64,000 nt of DNA. It comes from Microvirga alba (GTDB lineage: Bacteria > Pseudomonadota > Alphaproteobacteria > Rhizobiales > Beijerinckiaceae). The position numbers and the translations under genes were made by a program. Positions 27,229-39,172 of this stretch are shown piece after piece. Within the stretch, counting starts at the first letter, position 1; every line of letters begins with the position of its first letter. The DNA is taken from contig NZ_JADQDO010000001.1 of NCBI RefSeq assembly GCF_015694465.1, forward strand, positions 868,001 to 932,000, written 5' to 3'. The notes beneath the pieces were generated by a model. It made no database searches. It worked only from the letters and a program-made list of their open reading frames with translations, and had not been told where the DNA came from.

Positions 27229-27262
27229 AAACAAAAAAGGAGCGCCCCTCAGGACGCTCCTT
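27229..27262 (-). terminator. Rho-independent terminator of gltA
   Basis: On the minus strand AAGGAGCG-TCCTGAGGGG-CGCTCCTT is followed by TTTTGTTTT, 24 nt past the gltA stop. An 8-bp stem and long T tract. Confidence 0.85.
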
Positions 27263-27285
27263 GTCACTCTTCAGATGCCGCGCGC

Positions 27286-28578
27286 TTACCCGCGCTGCGC
27301 AACCGTCACGTAATCGCGCTGCGGAGCGCCCGTGTAGAGCTGGCGCGGGCGGCCGATGCGCTGGGACGGGTCCTCGATCATCTCGCTCCACTGGGCGATC
27401 CAGCCGACCGTGCGGGCGAGAGCGAAGAGCACCGTGAACATCGAGGTCGGGAAGCCCATCGCCTTGAGGGTGATGCCCGAATAGAAGTCGATGTTCGGGT
27501 AGAGCTTCTTCTCGAGGAAGTATTCGTCCTTGAGCGCGATCTGCTCGAGTTCGACCGCGACGTCGAGGAGCGGATCGTCCTTGATGCCGAGCTCGTTCAG
27601 AACCTCGTGCGTGGTCTTCTGCATGATGCGGGCGCGCGGGTCGTAGTTCTTGTAGACCCGGTGGCCGAAGCCCATGAGACGGAACGGATCGCTCTTGTCC
27701 TTCGCCTTGGCGATGTACATCGGGATGCGGTCGGGCGTGCCGATCTCTTCGAGCATCTTGAGCGCCGCTTCGTTGGCGCCGCCATGGGCGGGGCCCCACA
27801 GGCAGGCGATGCCGGCGGCGATGCAGGCGAAGGGGTTCGCGCCGGAGGAACCGGCGAGACGCACCGTCGAGGTCGAGGCGTTCTGCTCGTGATCGGCGTG
27901 CAGGATGAAGATGCGGTCAAGCGCCCGTGAGAGCACCGGATTGACCTTGTACTCCTCGCACGGCACCGCAAAGCACATGCGCAGGAAGTTCGACGTGTAG
28001 TCGAGATCGTTCTGCGGATACACGAAGGGCTGGCCGATTGAGTACTTGTAGGCCATCGCGGCGAGCGTCGGCATCTTGGCGATCATGCGCATGGAGGCGA
28101 TCATGCGCTGCTGCGGATCGGAGATGTCGGTCGAGTCGTGATAGAAGGCCGAGAGCGCGCCGACGCAGGCGACCATGATCGCCATCGGGTGCGCGTCGCG
28201 GCGGAAGCCCTGGAAGAAGCGGTTCATCTGGTCATGCACCATGGTGTGGCGCGTGACGCGATAGTCGAAATCGGCCTTCTGAGCTGCTGTCGGCAGCTCT
28301 CCGTAGAGAAGCAGGTAGCAGGTCTCTAGGAAGTCGCCATGCTCGGCGAGCTGTTCGATGGGGTAGCCACGATAGAGAAGAAGGCCCGCATCGCCGTCGA
28401 TATAGGTGATCTTCGACTCGCAAGCCGCTGTCGAGGTGAAGCCGGGGTCGTAGGTGAACATCCCGGTCTGGCCGTAGAGCTTCGAAATGTCGATGACGCT
28501 CGGACCGATGGTCCCGTCTTTGACCGCCAGTTCAACCGATTTGCTATCGACATTAAGCGTGCTGGTGCTGGAACTCAT
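27286..28578 (-). CDS. gltA: Citrate synthase
   Basis: 430 residues from the ATG at 28578 ([17 protein letters not shown]); an in-frame ATG 11 codons earlier is less likely because AAAGGG sits about 10 nt before 28578. This is the type II hexameric citrate synthase: [19 protein letters not shown], catalytic His segments [14 protein letters not shown] and [15 protein letters not shown], and the C-terminal Asp in PNIDFYSGI. It condenses oxaloacetate with acetyl-CoA, the product of the pdh cluster further right. It is the downstream neighbour of gltX on the same strand with about 180 nt between. Confidence 0.97.
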   Translation of the reverse strand: MSSSTSTLNVDSKSVELAVKDGTIGPSVIDISKLYGQTGMFTYDPGFTSTAACESKITYIDGDAGLLLYRGYPIEQLAEHGDFLETCYLLLYGELPTAAQKADFDYRVTRHTMVHDQMNRFFQGFRRDAHPMAIMVACVGALSAFYHDSTDISDPQQRMIASMRMIAKMPTLAAMAYKYSIGQPFVYPQNDLDYTSNFLRMCFAVPCEEYKVNPVLSRALDRIFILHADHEQNASTSTVRLAGSSGANPFACIAAGIACLWGPAHGGANEAALKMLEEIGTPDRIPMYIAKAKDKSDPFRLMGFGHRVYKNYDPRARIMQKTTHEVLNELGIKDDPLLDVAVELEQIALKDEYFLEKKLYPNIDFYSGITLKAMGFPTSMFTVLFALARTVGWIAQWSEMIEDPSQRIGRPRQLYTGAPQRDYVTVAQRG

Positions 28579-28747
28579 ACGTCGTGGCCCTTTCAACAGG
28601 AGGCCGGGCATAACCTAGTGCAACCGAGGGATCGGAGAAGGGCCTCCGGGCAGGGCTGCAGAACCGAGGTACGCCGGTCGGAAGGATTTAATGGAGGCTT
28701 CGGTAGCTTATCCTTATGGACGCGGCAAGCGCATCTAAAGGCGATAG

Positions 28748-28769
28748 GCGCCCGCTATGCAGCGGGCGC
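28748..28769 (-). terminator. Hairpin overlapping the gltX stop
   Basis: GCGCCCGCT-GCAT-AGCGGGCGC, a 9-bp perfect stem whose loop contains the gltX stop codon TAG. Only a weak T-rich stretch follows, so it may be a weak terminator or an mRNA-stabilising stem. Confidence 0.4.
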
Positions 28770-30182
28770 ATCCTTCACTTGAAAGCGAAGGCGTGACAGG
28801 GTTTCATCGCGGCCGAGCACCTCCATCACATCGAACAAGCCCGGCGAGGTCGCGCGGCCCGTCAAGGCCGCGCGCAGAGGCTGCGCCACCTGGCCGAGCT
28901 TGGCTCCAATCGCTTCCGCGTGCTCCCGCACGACCGCCTCGACGCTTGCCGCATTCCAATCGGCGACCGCCTCCAGTTTCGCGGCAATCCCGGTCAAACG
29001 ATCGCGTCCGTCGGCAAGCAGGCTCGCCGCCTTCTCGTCCAGGTGGAGGGGATGCTGCGCGTAGAGGTAGTAGGCGCTGTCCAAAAGCTCGACGAGGGTC
29101 TTGGCACGCTCCTTCAGCCCCGGCATAGCCGCGACCAACCTTTCCCGAAGGACGGGAGCGAACTTGCGACCGATGTGGCGCTCCTCGCCGAGCTCTGGCA
29201 GGAGATCCTCCATCGCGGTCACCAAATCCTCGTCATTCGCCTGACGCATATAGTGCCCGTTGAGGTTTTCGAGCTTGGCGAAGTCGAAGCGGGCAGGGGA
29301 GCGACCGATGCTCGACAGATCGAAGGCGTCAATCATTTCCTGCGTTGAGAAAATTTCCTGGTCGCCATGGCTCCAGCCGAGGCGCACGAGATAATTCCGC
29401 ACAGCGGAAGGCAAATAGCCCATGCTGCGATAGGCCTCGACGCCGAGCGCGCCGTGACGCTTCGATAGCTTGGCTCCGTCGGGACCGTGAATGAGTGGGA
29501 TATGCGCCATCTTCGGCACGCTCCACCCCAGCGCCTGATAGATCTGGGTCTGGCGTGCGCCGTTGGTCAGATGATCGTCGCCGCGGATGATGTGGGTGAT
29601 GTCCATGTCATGGTCGTCCACCACAACGGCGAGCATATAGGTCGGCGTGCCGTCAGAGCGCAGCAGCACGAGATCGTCGAGATCCTTGTTCTGCCACACG
29701 ACGCGGCCCTGAACCTCATCCTCGACCACCGTCTCGCCCTCCAACGGGGCCTTCAGGCGGATGACCGGCTTGACGCCTGCGGGTGCCTCGGACGGATCGC
29801 GGTCGCGCCAGCGGCCGTCGTAGCGCATGGGACGTCCCTCGCGGCGGGCGCTCTCGCGCATCTCCTCGAGCTCCTGTGGGGAGGCGTAGCAGTAATAGGC
29901 GCGGCCCTCAGCGAGCAGGGATTCCGCCACTTCCTTGTGACGGGCGGCGCGGGAGAATTGATAGACGACGTCGCCGTCCCAATCGAGGCCGAGCCAGCGC
30001 AGGCCGTCCAGGATCGCCTGGATGGCGGCTTCCGTCGAGCGTTCCCGGTCCGTGTCCTCGATGCGCAGCAGCATCTTGCCACCATGCCTCTTGGCATAGA
30101 GCCAGTTGAACAGGGCCGTGCGCCCACCGCCGATATGCAGGAATCCGGTGGGCGAAGGGGCGAAACGGGTGACGACGGTCAT
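28755..30182 (-). CDS. gltX: Glutamate--tRNA ligase
   Basis: 475 residues from the ATG at 30182; further in-frame upstream sequence is not synthetase-like. HIGH-type motif: [20 protein letters not shown]. Further class I features: [23 protein letters not shown], and KMSKS-type GAKLSKRHG; the C-terminal third is the helical anticodon-binding domain. It makes Glu-tRNA-Glu, and in species with GatCAB also Glu-tRNA-Gln. Divergent from comEC with a 139-nt shared upstream region. Confidence 0.96.
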   Translation of the reverse strand: MTVVTRFAPSPTGFLHIGGGRTALFNWLYAKRHGGKMLLRIEDTDRERSTEAAIQAILDGLRWLGLDWDGDVVYQFSRAARHKEVAESLLAEGRAYYCYASPQELEEMRESARREGRPMRYDGRWRDRDPSEAPAGVKPVIRLKAPLEGETVVEDEVQGRVVWQNKDLDDLVLLRSDGTPTYMLAVVVDDHDMDITHIIRGDDHLTNGARQTQIYQALGWSVPKMAHIPLIHGPDGAKLSKRHGALGVEAYRSMGYLPSAVRNYLVRLGWSHGDQEIFSTQEMIDAFDLSSIGRSPARFDFAKLENLNGHYMRQANDEDLVTAMEDLLPELGEERHIGRKFAPVLRERLVAAMPGLKERAKTLVELLDSAYYLYAQHPLHLDEKAASLLADGRDRLTGIAAKLEAVADWNAASVEAVVREHAEAIGAKLGQVAQPLRAALTGRATSPGLFDVMEVLGRDETLSRLRFQVKDAPAA

Positions 30183-30321
30183 CGGCGGGGGAACCTTACA
30201 TACAAACACTTGGTACGCGCCTTTTCGGGCGCGGCGCTCCAGCGACTCATCCACAAGTCGGCTTTGGCGCGGGACGCGCCGTCCTCTACCATGTAAATGG
30301 ACCCCGCGTTAAGCCGAACCG

Positions 30322-32598
30322 ATGGCCGAAGACAACAGACCAGAGCATCGACAGATCCCGCGCCTTCCCGCGCGGGTCTTGGCGTTGCCCCGGCCCTGGC
30401 CCATCGCTCTCGATTGGAGGCTGGTCGGTGGGCGGGACTGGCTGGCGAAAAACCTTTCCCGGGAGATCGAACAGCGGCGATTGTTCCCCTGGCTCGCGGT
30501 CTGCTTCGGCCTTGGGATCGTTCTCTATTTTCAAGCGGATGCACCATCTCTCTGGGCTCCGCTTGTGGCCTTCTTCATCGCCTGTTCGAGTGCCGTGCTG
30601 CTCCGCCGCAACTTCGCTGCCCTGTCCATCGTCATTGGGCTTGCGGCGCTCTTTGCCGGGTTTTCGGCCGGCGTGATCCGCGCGAGGAGCGTCGCAGCTC
30701 CCGTTTTGGCCCGCATGACGATCGCGCCCATGACCGGCTTCATCGAAGCGGTGGAGGATCGGCCGGCGGGAAAACGGCTTCTCCTGCGCGTGGCCGACGT
30801 CAAGGGGATCGCGGAGGCCGACCGGCCCCGGCTCGTGCGGGTGTCGGTGCGCAAGGGGGATGGGCTCGTCGCGGGGCAGTTCATCGGCGGCAATGCCCGC
30901 CTGCTGCCGCCGCCGCAACCGGCTTGGCCCGGCGGCTATGACTTCGCGCGGGACGCCTATTTCAAGGGCATCGGAGCGGTTGGCTCCTTCACGGGAGCAG
31001 TCAGACATCTCGATGCGCCGGTCGCGCCGGATTGGCCCTTGCTGGTCGCGGCGAGCATCGACGACGCACGCAACACGCTCACCCAGCGCATCGCCTCGTC
31101 CATCGGCGGCGCGGCGGGCGGGGTTGGTGCTGCGCTCGTAACCGGCAAGCGCGGCCTGATCGGGGAACCGACGAACGACGTCCTGCGCTCGGCGGGGATC
31201 TACCACATCGTTTCCATTTCGGGGCTCCACATGGTGCTCGCCGCCGGCACGTTCTTCTGGCTGGCGCGGGCGCTTTTGAGCCTCGCGCCCGCGCTGGTTC
31301 TGCTCTGGCCGGTGAAGAAAATCGCTGCCGTGGCCGCCATGATCGGGGCGACGATCTATTGCGTATTTTCCGGCTCGGATGTTGCCACCGAGCGTTCGCT
31401 CATCATGACGCTGGTGATGTTCGGCGCGATCCTGGTCGATCGACCGGCGCTGAGCACACGAAACCTCGCCATCGCGGCTCTCCTCGTACTCGCTCGCGAA
31501 CCGGAGGCGCTTCTCGGGCCAAGCTTTCAGATGTCCTTCGGAGCGGTTGCTGCGATGATGGCGCTGGTGCCGTTGATGCAAGGGAGACGGCCCGAGAGCC
31601 GGCAGCGCTCGCTGATCGAGCGGGCGTTCCACGCGACAAGCCAAAGCGTCCTCGGACTGCTGACGACGACGCTGGTCGCGAGCCTCGCGACCGCGCCGTT
31701 CTCCGTCTACCATTTTCAGACCCTGAATCCTTACGGCCTGATCGGCAACACGCTGGCGCTGCCGCTGGTCTCGTTTGTGGTCATGCCATCAGCCGTTCTC
31801 GGGGTCCTGGCCTTTCCCTTCGGCCTCGACCGGCCGATCTGGCAGGTCATGGGGATAGCGGTGTCGCGGGTTCTCGAGGTGTCGTCCTGGGTGGGGGGGC
31901 TCGAAGGCTCGACGGTCGTCATCCCGGCCTTGGGGCTCGGCGCTTTCGCGTTTCTAAGCGCGGCGCTGCTCGTCCTGACGCTTCCCGCCTCGTCGTTGCG
32001 CTGGCTTGCCGTCGTTCCGGCGGCAGCGGGGCTCGCTTTGGCGGCGACACCCAACCGCTTCGATACCTATGTGGATCGCGATGGCGCGGGCGCGGCGATC
32101 CGCAACCGCACGGGACAGCTGACCCTCGTCGGAAAAGCCTCCGGCTTCGTCGCTGAACAATGGCTGCGTGCCGATGGCGACGGACGAAGCGCGGATGACG
32201 CGGGCCTGCGACGCGATGCGCGCTGCGACAAGGTGGGCTGCATCGTCGAGAACGCGCCCCAACGCAGCGTCGCCTTTGTGCAGGATGTCTCCGCCTTCGA
32301 CGAGGATTGCCGTCGGGCGACGGTCGTCATCACGCGTCTCAAGGCCCCGCTGACCTGTGACGCACCGCTCGTCCTCGATAGGCAAGCTCTCGCGGCAAGA
32401 GGCGCGACGACGTTGCGGTTCGACGGAGAGGCTGTTGAAATCCGCTCGGTTCGGGCCGCCGCTGAAAGGCGGATCCTGTCCGGTCAGAAAACCGCCAAGG
32501 CCGACAGCCCCTCCTCGCAAACCCAGCCGCGGCAGCCGCGACCGATCCCCGAGCAGGATTTGTCCGAGGACGAGATCAGTACCGGCGAACCAGACTGA
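30322..32598 (+). CDS. comEC: ComEC/Rec2-family membrane protein
   Basis: 758 residues. After a soluble N-terminus there are two or three membrane helices (about 50-115), an OB-like periplasmic domain (about 125-220) and the multi-helix Competence domain (about 260-570) with the family hallmark [28 protein letters not shown] and [11 protein letters not shown]. The C-terminal part (about 590-758) is not a recognisable metallo-beta-lactamase: no HxHxDH motif is present, only a degenerate domain with [18 protein letters not shown]. In transformable bacteria ComEC moves DNA across the inner membrane. Without the nuclease domain its role here is uncertain. Its last 23 nt overlap the end of lexA tail to tail. 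Confidence 0.88.
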   Translation: MAEDNRPEHRQIPRLPARVLALPRPWPIALDWRLVGGRDWLAKNLSREIEQRRLFPWLAVCFGLGIVLYFQADAPSLWAPLVAFFIACSSAVLLRRNFAALSIVIGLAALFAGFSAGVIRARSVAAPVLARMTIAPMTGFIEAVEDRPAGKRLLLRVADVKGIAEADRPRLVRVSVRKGDGLVAGQFIGGNARLLPPPQPAWPGGYDFARDAYFKGIGAVGSFTGAVRHLDAPVAPDWPLLVAASIDDARNTLTQRIASSIGGAAGGVGAALVTGKRGLIGEPTNDVLRSAGIYHIVSISGLHMVLAAGTFFWLARALLSLAPALVLLWPVKKIAAVAAMIGATIYCVFSGSDVATERSLIMTLVMFGAILVDRPALSTRNLAIAALLVLAREPEALLGPSFQMSFGAVAAMMALVPLMQGRRPESRQRSLIERAFHATSQSVLGLLTTTLVASLATAPFSVYHFQTLNPYGLIGNTLALPLVSFVVMPSAVLGVLAFPFGLDRPIWQVMGIAVSRVLEVSSWVGGLEGSTVVIPALGLGAFAFLSAALLVLTLPASSLRWLAVVPAAAGLALAATPNRFDTYVDRDGAGAAIRNRTGQLTLVGKASGFVAEQWLRADGDGRSADDAGLRRDARCDKVGCIVENAPQRSVAFVQDVSAFDEDCRRATVVITRLKAPLTCDAPLVLDRQALAARGATTLRFDGEAVEIRSVRAAAERRILSGQKTAKADSPSSQTQPRQPRPIPEQDLSEDEISTGEPD

Positions 32599-33280
32599 CG
32601 AGCTTGCCCTGGATCTTGACCCGATCCGGTCCGAGGACACGCGTCTCGTAGGCCTGGTTGGCGGCCTCCAGTGCGATGGAAGATCCGCGCCGGCGGAACC
32701 GCTTGAGGGTCGCTTCCTCCTCGTCGATGAGCGCGACGATGATGTCGCCCGTATTGGCCGTATCCTGCTTGCGGATCACGACGAGGTCGCCATCGAGAAT
32801 GCCAGCCTCGACCATCGAGTCGCCGCGCACTTCGAGGGCGTAATGCTCTCCCTGAGCCAGAAAATCGCTGGAAAGCGTGATCGAATGGCTGCGGCTCTGG
32901 ATCGCGGAGATCGGCGTACCGGCCGCGATCCGGCCCATGACGGGAATGGAGAGATCGCGGGTGCGGTCATCCGCAACAGGCGGAGGCGGGGCCTTGGCGC
33001 GGGTCGCCAAGCCACCTTCCACCACGCTCGGCGTAAAGCGGCGCTGACCGGCTGCGCCGCCGACGGTCTCGGGGAGCCGCAAAACCTCCAGCGCGCGAGC
33101 GCGGTTGGGAAGCCGCCGAATGAAACCGCGCTCCTCAAGTGCGGTGATGAGGCGGTGAATGCCCGATTTCGACTTGAGGTCGAGTGCATCCTTCATCTCA
33201 TCGAACGACGGCGGAACGCCCGATTCCCTCAGGCGCTCATGGATAAAGCGGAGCAATTCGTGCTGTTTGCGCGTCAGCAT
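32576..33280 (-). CDS. lexA: SOS-response repressor LexA
   Basis: 234 residues. Winged helix-turn-helix at 1-65 ([26 protein letters not shown]), a Pro-rich linker, then the S24 peptidase domain with the self-cleavage site Ala120-Gly121 (GRIAAGTPI), Ser155 (RGDSM) and Lys193 (ATLKRF). It represses DNA-damage genes and cleaves itself on RecA filaments. An alphaproteobacterial SOS box lies 60-75 nt upstream of the start, showing autoregulation. It follows moeA on the same strand and is convergent with comEC. Confidence 0.96.
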   Translation of the reverse strand: MLTRKQHELLRFIHERLRESGVPPSFDEMKDALDLKSKSGIHRLITALEERGFIRRLPNRARALEVLRLPETVGGAAGQRRFTPSVVEGGLATRAKAPPPPVADDRTRDLSIPVMGRIAAGTPISAIQSRSHSITLSSDFLAQGEHYALEVRGDSMVEAGILDGDLVVIRKQDTANTGDIIVALIDEEEATLKRFRRRGSSIALEAANQAYETRVLGPDRVKIQGKLVSLVRRY

Positions 33281-33340
33281 GGCTGGCCTTTACTGCCCCA
33301 ATGGGGAGCGATTCTGAAACAAAGCAGGAACAGGGTAGTC

Positions 33341-33355
33341 GTTCTTGCTGTGTTC
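33341..33355. promoter_or_regulatory. LexA box (GTTC-N7-GTTC)
   Basis: GTTC-TTGCTGT-GTTC exactly fits the direct-repeat SOS operator of alphaproteobacteria. It lies in the 144-nt gap between the end of moeA and the start of lexA, at 61-75 nt before the lexA ATG, so it should control lexA itself. Confidence 0.85.
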
Positions 33356-33424
33356 CGCAAGGCCAAGGCTAAGCTATTGCCTGTCTTTGATTCAGCTTCG
33401 GGAGATCAGGCTTCGTTCACCACC

Positions 33425-34677
33425 TCAGCAGAAGCGCCTGAGGCGGATGATACGGCATGGGTCTCCGGCTTTCGCTGGGGGCGCATGGGGTGGTCTGACG
33501 ATCAAAGCGTCCGAGCGCTTGAGAATGCTCAGCATGGACGAATCTTGGGTTGCATGGGCGGTCGCGACCGGAAGATGCAGCCGCATTGACCCACCAGACA
33601 GGGAGAGAGCCACCTCCTGAGAGGATAATTCTGCCCGCATGTAATCCTGCCGGGTTTGGTTGGCGGGAAGGTCGGTGCCGAGAATCGCGGTTTCCGCCGG
33701 GTCTGCGCCCGCCTCCGGGTCGCCGAGGAGCGCGCGGATCGCTGGAACCAGGAAGAGGATGCCGCAGACAAGGGATGACACCGGATTGCCGGGCAGGCCG
33801 AGCAGGAGGGTCGATCCGAGCCGCCCATGCATCAGGGGCTTTCCGGGCCGAAGCGCCACACGCCAGAAGCCGAGATTCATGCCTTGCCGTGCGAGGGCTG
33901 TCTGAACCAGATCGTGCTCGCCGACCGACGCGCCGCCCAACGTCACGAGGATGTCCGCGCGGGCATCCCGCGCCGCCTGGATTCGTTCGTTCAACGATTC
34001 GAGGGTGTCCCGCGCAATGCCGAGGTCGATGGCGTCTCCGCCCGCCTTCTCGACCATTGCCGTCGTGGCGGGCAGGCTCGATGCCGTGATCTGATCGGGG
34101 CCGGGCGCTTCGCCCGCGCGCACCAGTTCGTCGCCAGTCGCGAGGATGGCGATGCGTGGTTTACGGCGCACGGTAAGTTCGCCATGTCCCATGGCGGCGG
34201 CGAGCGCGATGTGGCGGGTGTCGAGGCGGGAGCCTGCCTGAAGCAGCATGTCACCGGTTTTGAAATCGAGGCCCGCCGCACGAATATGGCGATGGGCGCG
34301 CGGAATCTCCCTTACCACGACCCGGTCCCCGGAGGCTTCCGTATCCTCCTGGATCACGATCGCGTCCGCTCCTTCGGGCAGCGGAGCGCCGGTAAAGATT
34401 CTCACCGCCTGGAAGGCGCCGACCGTGCCCGGAAATCGTTGGCCGGCGGCGCTGGTGCCGATGACCTGCAGGGTTTGCGGAGCTTTCGTGATGTCGGCGC
34501 TGCGCACCGCGTAGCCGTCCATGGCGGAAGCCGGGAAGGGCGGCTGGTCGCGCAACGCCGCGACATCTTCGGCCAGCGTCCGTCCGGCGCAAGCCGCGAG
34601 AGGTGCGCGCTCGATCTCCACCGGCTTCTCGACGCTCGCGAGCACAAGGCGCAGCGCCTCTTCCACCGGGATCAGGT

Positions 34678-34681
<4 letters not shown>
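33425..34681 (-). CDS. moeA: Molybdopterin molybdotransferase
   Basis: 418 residues. Motifs: [72 protein letters not shown] and [12 protein letters not shown]. It inserts molybdate into adenylylated molybdopterin to give the molybdenum cofactor. The start overlaps the moaC stop by 4 nt. Both sit downstream of the trp genes in the conserved trpC-moaC-moeA-lexA order. Confidence 0.95.
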
Positions 34682-35150
<469 letters not shown>

Positions 35151-35154
<4 letters not shown>

Positions 35155-35951
35155 GCGGCTTCGCCGAACAGGAGACGATGGGTTGCGGCGGCGACATCCG
35201 CCTGCCGCATCAGGCTCTCGCCGACGAGGAAGGTGCGGATGTTCACTTTGCTCAGGCGCTCAATGTCGGACACGGTGAAGATGCCGCTTTCGCCGACGAT
35301 GATGCGGTCTGCCGGGATGAGCGGAGCCAGCTCCTCGCTCACGCCGAGCGACACCTCGAAGGTGCGAAGGTTACGGTTGTTGATGCCCACAAGCTTCGTG
35401 CCGAGCGGCAGCGCGCGTTCCAGCTCAGCGCGGTCATGGACTTCGACCAGAACATCCATGCCGAGATCGTGGGCGGTGTCGATGAGGACGCGCGCCTCGG
35501 AATCGGTGACGCTCGCCATGATGACGAGAATGCAATCCGCGCCCCAGGCCCGCGCCTCGTAGACCTGATACGGCTCGAACATGAAGTCCTTGCGCAAAGC
35601 CGGAAGGCCGGAGGATTCGCGCGCCTGGGTCAGATATTCGGGCTTGCCCTGAAAGGACGGCTCGTCGGTGAGAACCGAAAGGCACGTCGCGCCGCCCTCA
35701 GCGTAGGCCTTCGCCAGCGACGGCGGGTCGAAATCGGCACGGATCAGGCCCTTTGAAGGGCTCGCTTTCTTCACCTCGGCGATGAGCGCGGGGCGTCCTT
35801 CCGAGAGATGACGCTCGATGGCAGCCGCAAACCCGCGCGCGGGCGCGGCGGCGCGAGCGCGACGCTCGATTTCCGAAAGGGGCACGAGCGCCTTCGCGGC
35901 GGCGATTTCCTGGCGCTTATAGGCTTCGATGCGGGCGAGGACGTCGCTCAT
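35151..35951 (-). CDS. trpC: Indole-3-glycerol phosphate synthase
   Basis: 266 residues from the ATG at 35951, which has CGGAG just upstream; a TTG six codons earlier overlaps the trpD stop and is less likely. TIM-barrel motifs: [15 protein letters not shown] (catalytic Lys), [33 protein letters not shown] and IIVGESGI. Converts CdRP to indole-3-glycerol phosphate. It is a stand-alone enzyme, not fused to TrpF. Confidence 0.95.
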
Positions 35952-35965
35952 TCCGGGCTCCGACT

Positions 35966-36979
35966 TCAAGCGTTCGAGGCGTGGACGAGACGCTCAAGAG
36001 TAGCCTTCGCAGCGCCGCTGTCGAGAGCACGCGATGCGCGGTCGAGGCCGTCACGCAAATTCGCGGCCTGATCCGCCACCACCAAAGCGGCGGCGGCGTT
36101 GAGAAGCGCGATATCGCGATAGGGGATGCGCGCGCCTTCCAGAACGGCGCGAAGCTGCGCCGCGTTATGCTCCGGATCGCCACCCTTCAGATCCTCGAGC
36201 TTCGCGGTCGGAAGCCCGACTTCGTCCGGGGTCACGGTAAAGCGGCGGATGACGCCGTTCTCAAGCGCGGCGACGTGGCTCGGTCCGGTTGTGGTCATCT
36301 CGTCGAGACCGTCCGACCCATGCACGGTCCAGAGCTTCTTGGAACCGAGCTCTTTCATGACCTTGGTGAGCGGTTCGAGCCAAGCTTCTGAAAACACGCC
36401 AAGAAGTTGGCGTTGAACGCTGGCGGGATTCGAGAGCGGGCCGAGCAGGTTGAAGATCGTCCGCGTCCCCAGTTCCACCCGCACCGGGCCCACATGGCGC
36501 ATGGCGGCATGATGAGTCTGGGCGAACATGAAGCACAGACCCGCGTCGCCGAGGCAGCGTTCCAGGCCCTTGGGGTCGAGCCCCAGCTTGACGCCGAGGG
36601 CTGCAAGCACATCCGCCGTGCCGGACTTGGAGGACGCCGCCCGGTTGCCGTGCTTGGCGACAGGAACGCCGCAAGCCGCCACAATGATCGAGGCGAGGGT
36701 CGAGATGTTGTAGCTGCCGGAATGATCGCCGCCCGTACCGACAATATCGACCGCGTTCTCCGGAGCCTTCACCGTCAGCATGCGCCCGCGCATGGCGGAG
36801 ACCGCACCGACGATCTCCTCGAGAGCCTCTCCGCGCACGCGCAGTGCCATCAGAAACGCGCCGCTCTGGGCGGGCGTGACTTCACCGGAGAGAAGATCGT
36901 CGAAGGCGGCGCGGGCTTCGTCGCGCGACAGCGACGCGCCCGTTGCGACTTTGGCGAGATAGGGTTTGAAGGATTCCAT
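35966..36979 (-). CDS. trpD: Anthranilate phosphoribosyltransferase
   Basis: 337 residues. PRPP-binding glycine loop [19 protein letters not shown], then [31 protein letters not shown] and the VHGSDGLDE segment, all diagnostic of TrpD. Lies 13 nt after trpG on the minus strand and is followed by trpC with only a few nt between. Confidence 0.96.
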   Translation of the reverse strand: MESFKPYLAKVATGASLSRDEARAAFDDLLSGEVTPAQSGAFLMALRVRGEALEEIVGAVSAMRGRMLTVKAPENAVDIVGTGGDHSGSYNISTLASIIVAACGVPVAKHGNRAASSKSGTADVLAALGVKLGLDPKGLERCLGDAGLCFMFAQTHHAAMRHVGPVRVELGTRTIFNLLGPLSNPASVQRQLLGVFSEAWLEPLTKVMKELGSKKLWTVHGSDGLDEMTTTGPSHVAALENGVIRRFTVTPDEVGLPTAKLEDLKGGDPEHNAAQLRAVLEGARIPYRDIALLNAAAALVVADQAANLRDGLDRASRALDSGAAKATLERLVHASNA

Positions 36980-36992
36980 CGGTGCTCAATGC

Positions 36993-37604
36993 CTACGTGT
37001 GGCGACTGGCTTGGTTCTGGACATTCCACGCCGCCGCAAGGTCGAAGAAGTTCTTCATGATCGTCACGCCGTGCTCCGAGAGAATGCTCTCCGGATGGAA
37101 CTGCACCCCGTGGATCGGCAACATACGATGAGATAGTCCCATGATGAGGCCGTCCGCGGTCTCGGCGGTGACGGTCAGATCCACAGGGCAGGTTTCCCGG
37201 TCCACGATCAGCGAATGATAACGCGTCGCCTTGAACGGCCCGTTGATGCCGCGAAAAACGGTTTGGCCGCGATGCTCCACTTCCGAGACCTTGCCGTGCA
37301 TCGGCAACGGCGCGCGGGAGACCGTGCCGCCAAAAACCTGGCCGATGGTCTGCAGACCGAGGCAGACGCCGAAGGTCGGGATCTGGCGTGAGGCCCGGTT
37401 CACGAGATCGAGGCAGATGCCTGCCTCATTAGGTGTGCAGGGCCCGGGCGAAAGCACGATGGCGTCGGGCGGCGAGGCCAACACCTGATCGGTCGTGATC
37501 GCATCATTGCGCACGACATCGACCGAGGTCGCGAGCGGGCCGAGCAGGTGCACCAGGTTCCAGGTGAAGCTGTCGTAGTTATCGATAACGAGAACGCGGG
37601 TCAT
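36993..37604 (-). CDS. trpG: Anthranilate synthase component II (glutamine amidotransferase)
   Basis: 203 residues from the ATG at 37604. Class I amidotransferase triad: Cys81 in PTFGVCLGLQTIGQ and the His-x-Glu in GVQFHPESILSEHG. VLVIDNYDSFTWNLV at the N-terminus is typical of TrpG/PabA. It supplies ammonia to TrpE, encoded immediately upstream (43-nt gap). It is separate from TrpE rather than fused, unlike the TrpE(G) of Rhizobiaceae. Confidence 0.95.
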   Translation of the reverse strand: MTRVLVIDNYDSFTWNLVHLLGPLATSVDVVRNDAITTDQVLASPPDAIVLSPGPCTPNEAGICLDLVNRASRQIPTFGVCLGLQTIGQVFGGTVSRAPLPMHGKVSEVEHRGQTVFRGINGPFKATRYHSLIVDRETCPVDLTVTAETADGLIMGLSHRMLPIHGVQFHPESILSEHGVTIMKNFFDLAAAWNVQNQASRHT

Positions 37605-37647
37605 GGCGCACCGACGTTTGCGCAAGGGACGAAGCGGGTCAAGCCGA

Positions 37648-39168
37648 TCATTGTCCGAACCTCGCGCGGCTGGCGAAGCGCACGGCTTCTTCCGCCGCCT
37701 TGAACAGGGCCTTCGCCTTGTTGACGCATTCCTGCTGCTCGGAGGCCGGATCGGAATCGTAAACGATGCCCGCGCCGGATTGGACCGCCATCCGACCATC
37801 CTTCACCACGGCGGTGCGCAGGACGATGCAGGTGTCCATTTCGCCATTGGCGCCGAAATAGCCGATGCAGCCGGCATAAGGTCCGCGCTTGTCCTTCTCC
37901 AGTTCGTCGATGATCTCCATGGCGCGCACTTTCGGCGCACCGGACACCGTGCCCGCCGGGAAGCCGGCGACGAGAGCATCAAGCGCATCGAAGCAGGTGT
38001 CGAGCGTGCCTTCCACGTTCGAGACGATGTGCATGACCTGGCTGTAATATTCGAGGAAGAACGAATCCGTGACCTGGACCGAGCCCATTTCCGCCACGCG
38101 GCCCACATCGTTGCGGCCGAGATCGAGCAGCATCAGATGCTCGGCGCGCTCCTTCTGGTCGGCGAGAAGGCTCTCGGCATTGGCGCGGTCCTCCGCAACC
38201 GTCGCGCCGCGCGGGCGCGTCCCGGCAAGCGGGCGGATCGAGACCTTGCCGTCCCGTACCCGCACCAGAATTTCCGGCGAGGAGCAGACGATCTGAAAAT
38301 CCTCGAAATCGAGATAGCAGAGGAACGGGGCCGGGTTGACCCGCCGCAGCGAGCGATAGAGCGCGAAAGCGGGCAGGGGAAATGCCGACTCGAAGCGCTG
38401 GGACAGCACGACCTGAAAGACATCGCCTGCGCGAATGTATTCCTTGGCCCTCGCGACCATGCCCGCGAATTCCGTGGGCGTCGTGTTCGAGACCGGAGGC
38501 TCGAAATCGATCTGCGTCGGGTCCGAACGGTCTTCGAACGGCAGGGGACGTTCCAGCGCCCAGGTGACTTCCTCAAGGCGTGCAAGCGCCGTCTCATAAG
38601 CGGCTCTGGCCGATATTCCTTCCTGATGGCGGACGGGCGTGATGAGAGAAATCTCATCCTTCACCGCATCGAACACGACCATGACGGTGGGGCGCACGAG
38701 GATGGCGTCGGGAACCTTCAGGACGTCCGGATTGGGCGCGGGCAGACGCTCCATCTGCCGCACCATGTCGTACCCGAGATAGCCGAACAGGCCCGCCGCC
38801 ATGGGCGGAAAATCATCGCCGATCGGCAGGGCGCTTTCCGCGATCAGGGCGCGCAGGCTCTCCAATGGCGGGCGGTCGTCGGCTTTGAAGTCATGACCAT
38901 GGCTGAGCGCCTTGCGGTCGATGGATGCCACGCCATCCTGGCAGCGCCAGACGAGGTCCGGGTCGAGACCGATCATGGAAAAGCGCCCGCGAACCGTGCC
39001 GCCTTCCACAGATTCCAGCAGAAAGGCGGAGCCCTTCCGGTCATGCCGCAGCTTCATGAAAGCCGCGACAGGTGTCAGCAGGTCGCCAACCAGCGTGGCG
39101 CGAAGAACGCCCGCCTCACCGGCGGAGTAGGTCTTCGCGAAAGTGTCGAAATCCGGAGTGACGGTCAT
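37648..39168 (-). CDS. trpE: Anthranilate synthase component I
   Basis: 506 residues. N-terminal feedback domain with LLESVEGGTVRGRFSMIG (LLES is the Trp-binding element). Chorismate-binding domain with RFESAFPLPAFALYRSLR, ILVRVRDGKVSIRPLAGTRP, LLDLGRNDVGRV, and FPAGTVSGAPKVRAMEIID. Converts chorismate to anthranilate with TrpG. The start is 4 nt after the ppiD stop, leaving no room for a trp leader peptide/attenuator directly before trpE. Confidence 0.96.
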   Translation of the reverse strand: MTVTPDFDTFAKTYSAGEAGVLRATLVGDLLTPVAAFMKLRHDRKGSAFLLESVEGGTVRGRFSMIGLDPDLVWRCQDGVASIDRKALSHGHDFKADDRPPLESLRALIAESALPIGDDFPPMAAGLFGYLGYDMVRQMERLPAPNPDVLKVPDAILVRPTVMVVFDAVKDEISLITPVRHQEGISARAAYETALARLEEVTWALERPLPFEDRSDPTQIDFEPPVSNTTPTEFAGMVARAKEYIRAGDVFQVVLSQRFESAFPLPAFALYRSLRRVNPAPFLCYLDFEDFQIVCSSPEILVRVRDGKVSIRPLAGTRPRGATVAEDRANAESLLADQKERAEHLMLLDLGRNDVGRVAEMGSVQVTDSFFLEYYSQVMHIVSNVEGTLDTCFDALDALVAGFPAGTVSGAPKVRAMEIIDELEKDKRGPYAGCIGYFGANGEMDTCIVLRTAVVKDGRMAVQSGAGIVYDSDPASEQQECVNKAKALFKAAEEAVRFASRARFGQ

Positions 39169-39172
39169 CGGT

